From assembly GCA_005800465.1 (NCBI GenBank), contig SYFI01000126.1, positions 1 to 22,311 on the forward strand: 22,311 nucleotides of DNA, in the 5' to 3' direction. This document shows positions 22,265 through 22,311 of the stretch, in pieces. Numbering within the stretch: position 1 is the stretch's first letter; the number at the start of each line of letters is the position of its first letter. Position numbers and translations under genes: made by a program. A model generated the notes under the pieces. It searched no databases, was not told the DNA's origin, and saw only the letters and a list, made by a program, of their open reading frames with translations. The DNA is from Actinomycetota bacterium (GTDB lineage: Bacteria > Actinomycetota > Thermoleophilia > Miltoncostaeales > Miltoncostaeaceae).

Positions 22265-22311
22265 TAAATTCGTATCTCCAGGAAGTTGCCCAGCAGGGTA
22301 CGACCCGCATC
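22264..22311 (-). CDS. trpG: C-terminal end of probable TrpG (anthranilate synthase glutamine amidotransferase), truncated by window edge
   Basis: The last fifteen codons of a gene precede trpD. They read D-A-G-R-T-L-L-G-N-F-L-E-I-R-I and stop at TAG 22266-22264. The N-F-L-E ending matches the C termini of TrpG/PabA amidotransferases, which commonly sit directly upstream of trpD. The stop overlaps the trpD start by one base. With so few residues the identity rests mostly on position. Confidence 0.6.
   Translation of the reverse strand, partial: DAGRTLLGNFLEIRI

Overview
The window is a high-GC, densely packed bacterial chromosome segment with no plasmid, phage, insertion-sequence, CRISPR, rRNA or tRNA signal. 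The gene content suggests a deep-branching actinobacterium, for example a relative of Thermoleophilia. The clues are an actinobacterial-type phosphofructokinase, LppX/LprG-like lipoproteins, a Gram-positive-type LexA box (CGAAC-N4-GTTCG), an imuB-DUF6504-dnaE2 mutagenesis cassette, and frequent GTG starts. The taxonomic placement is an inference.

Layout, left to right. (1) The 3' part of an MFS exporter (+) converges on an alpha/beta hydrolase (-), and their stop codons overlap. (2) A phosphofructokinase (+) carries the residue pair of PPi-dependent enzymes, and its start codon lies inside a perfect 14-bp inverted repeat. (3) A topoisomerase III-type enzyme (+) ends in three evenly spaced four-cysteine repeats and a basic tail. 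(4) A nitroreductase (+) is followed by an LppX-like lipoprotein. (5) A fossil segment at about 7826-8380 contains the 5' end of imuB, joined at a GATCCC microhomology to the 3' end of the nitroreductase, then an internally deleted lipoprotein gene. It reads as the relic of a tandem duplication. (6) A second intact lipoprotein is followed by an SOS box and imuB, a small DUF6504 gene and dnaE2 (+), which together form a translesion mutasome without imuA. (7) dnaE2 converges on a thiolase (-) through a shared CTAG.

The right third is entirely on the minus strand. In transcription order it reads trpG (only the last codons), trpD, trpC, a secreted beta-helix protein, a TlpA/CcmG-like thioredoxin, CcmH and DUF72. 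After a gap come a secreted alpha-toroid protein, a HesB/ErpA-like Fe-S protein and the thiolase. From trpG to DUF72 almost every junction is a 1- or 4-nt stop/start overlap, so this is very likely one co-translated operon joining tryptophan synthesis to cytochrome c maturation. The beta-helix gene has no ATG/GTG/TTG start that would keep its signal peptide. It appears to start at CTG, in a CTGA overlap with the trpC stop.

The most unusual items are the start-codon hairpin of the phosphofructokinase, the duplication fossil with a half-decayed SOS box, the apparent CTG start, and the triple-repeat topoisomerase tail. I did not find a wholly novel defence or mobile system.
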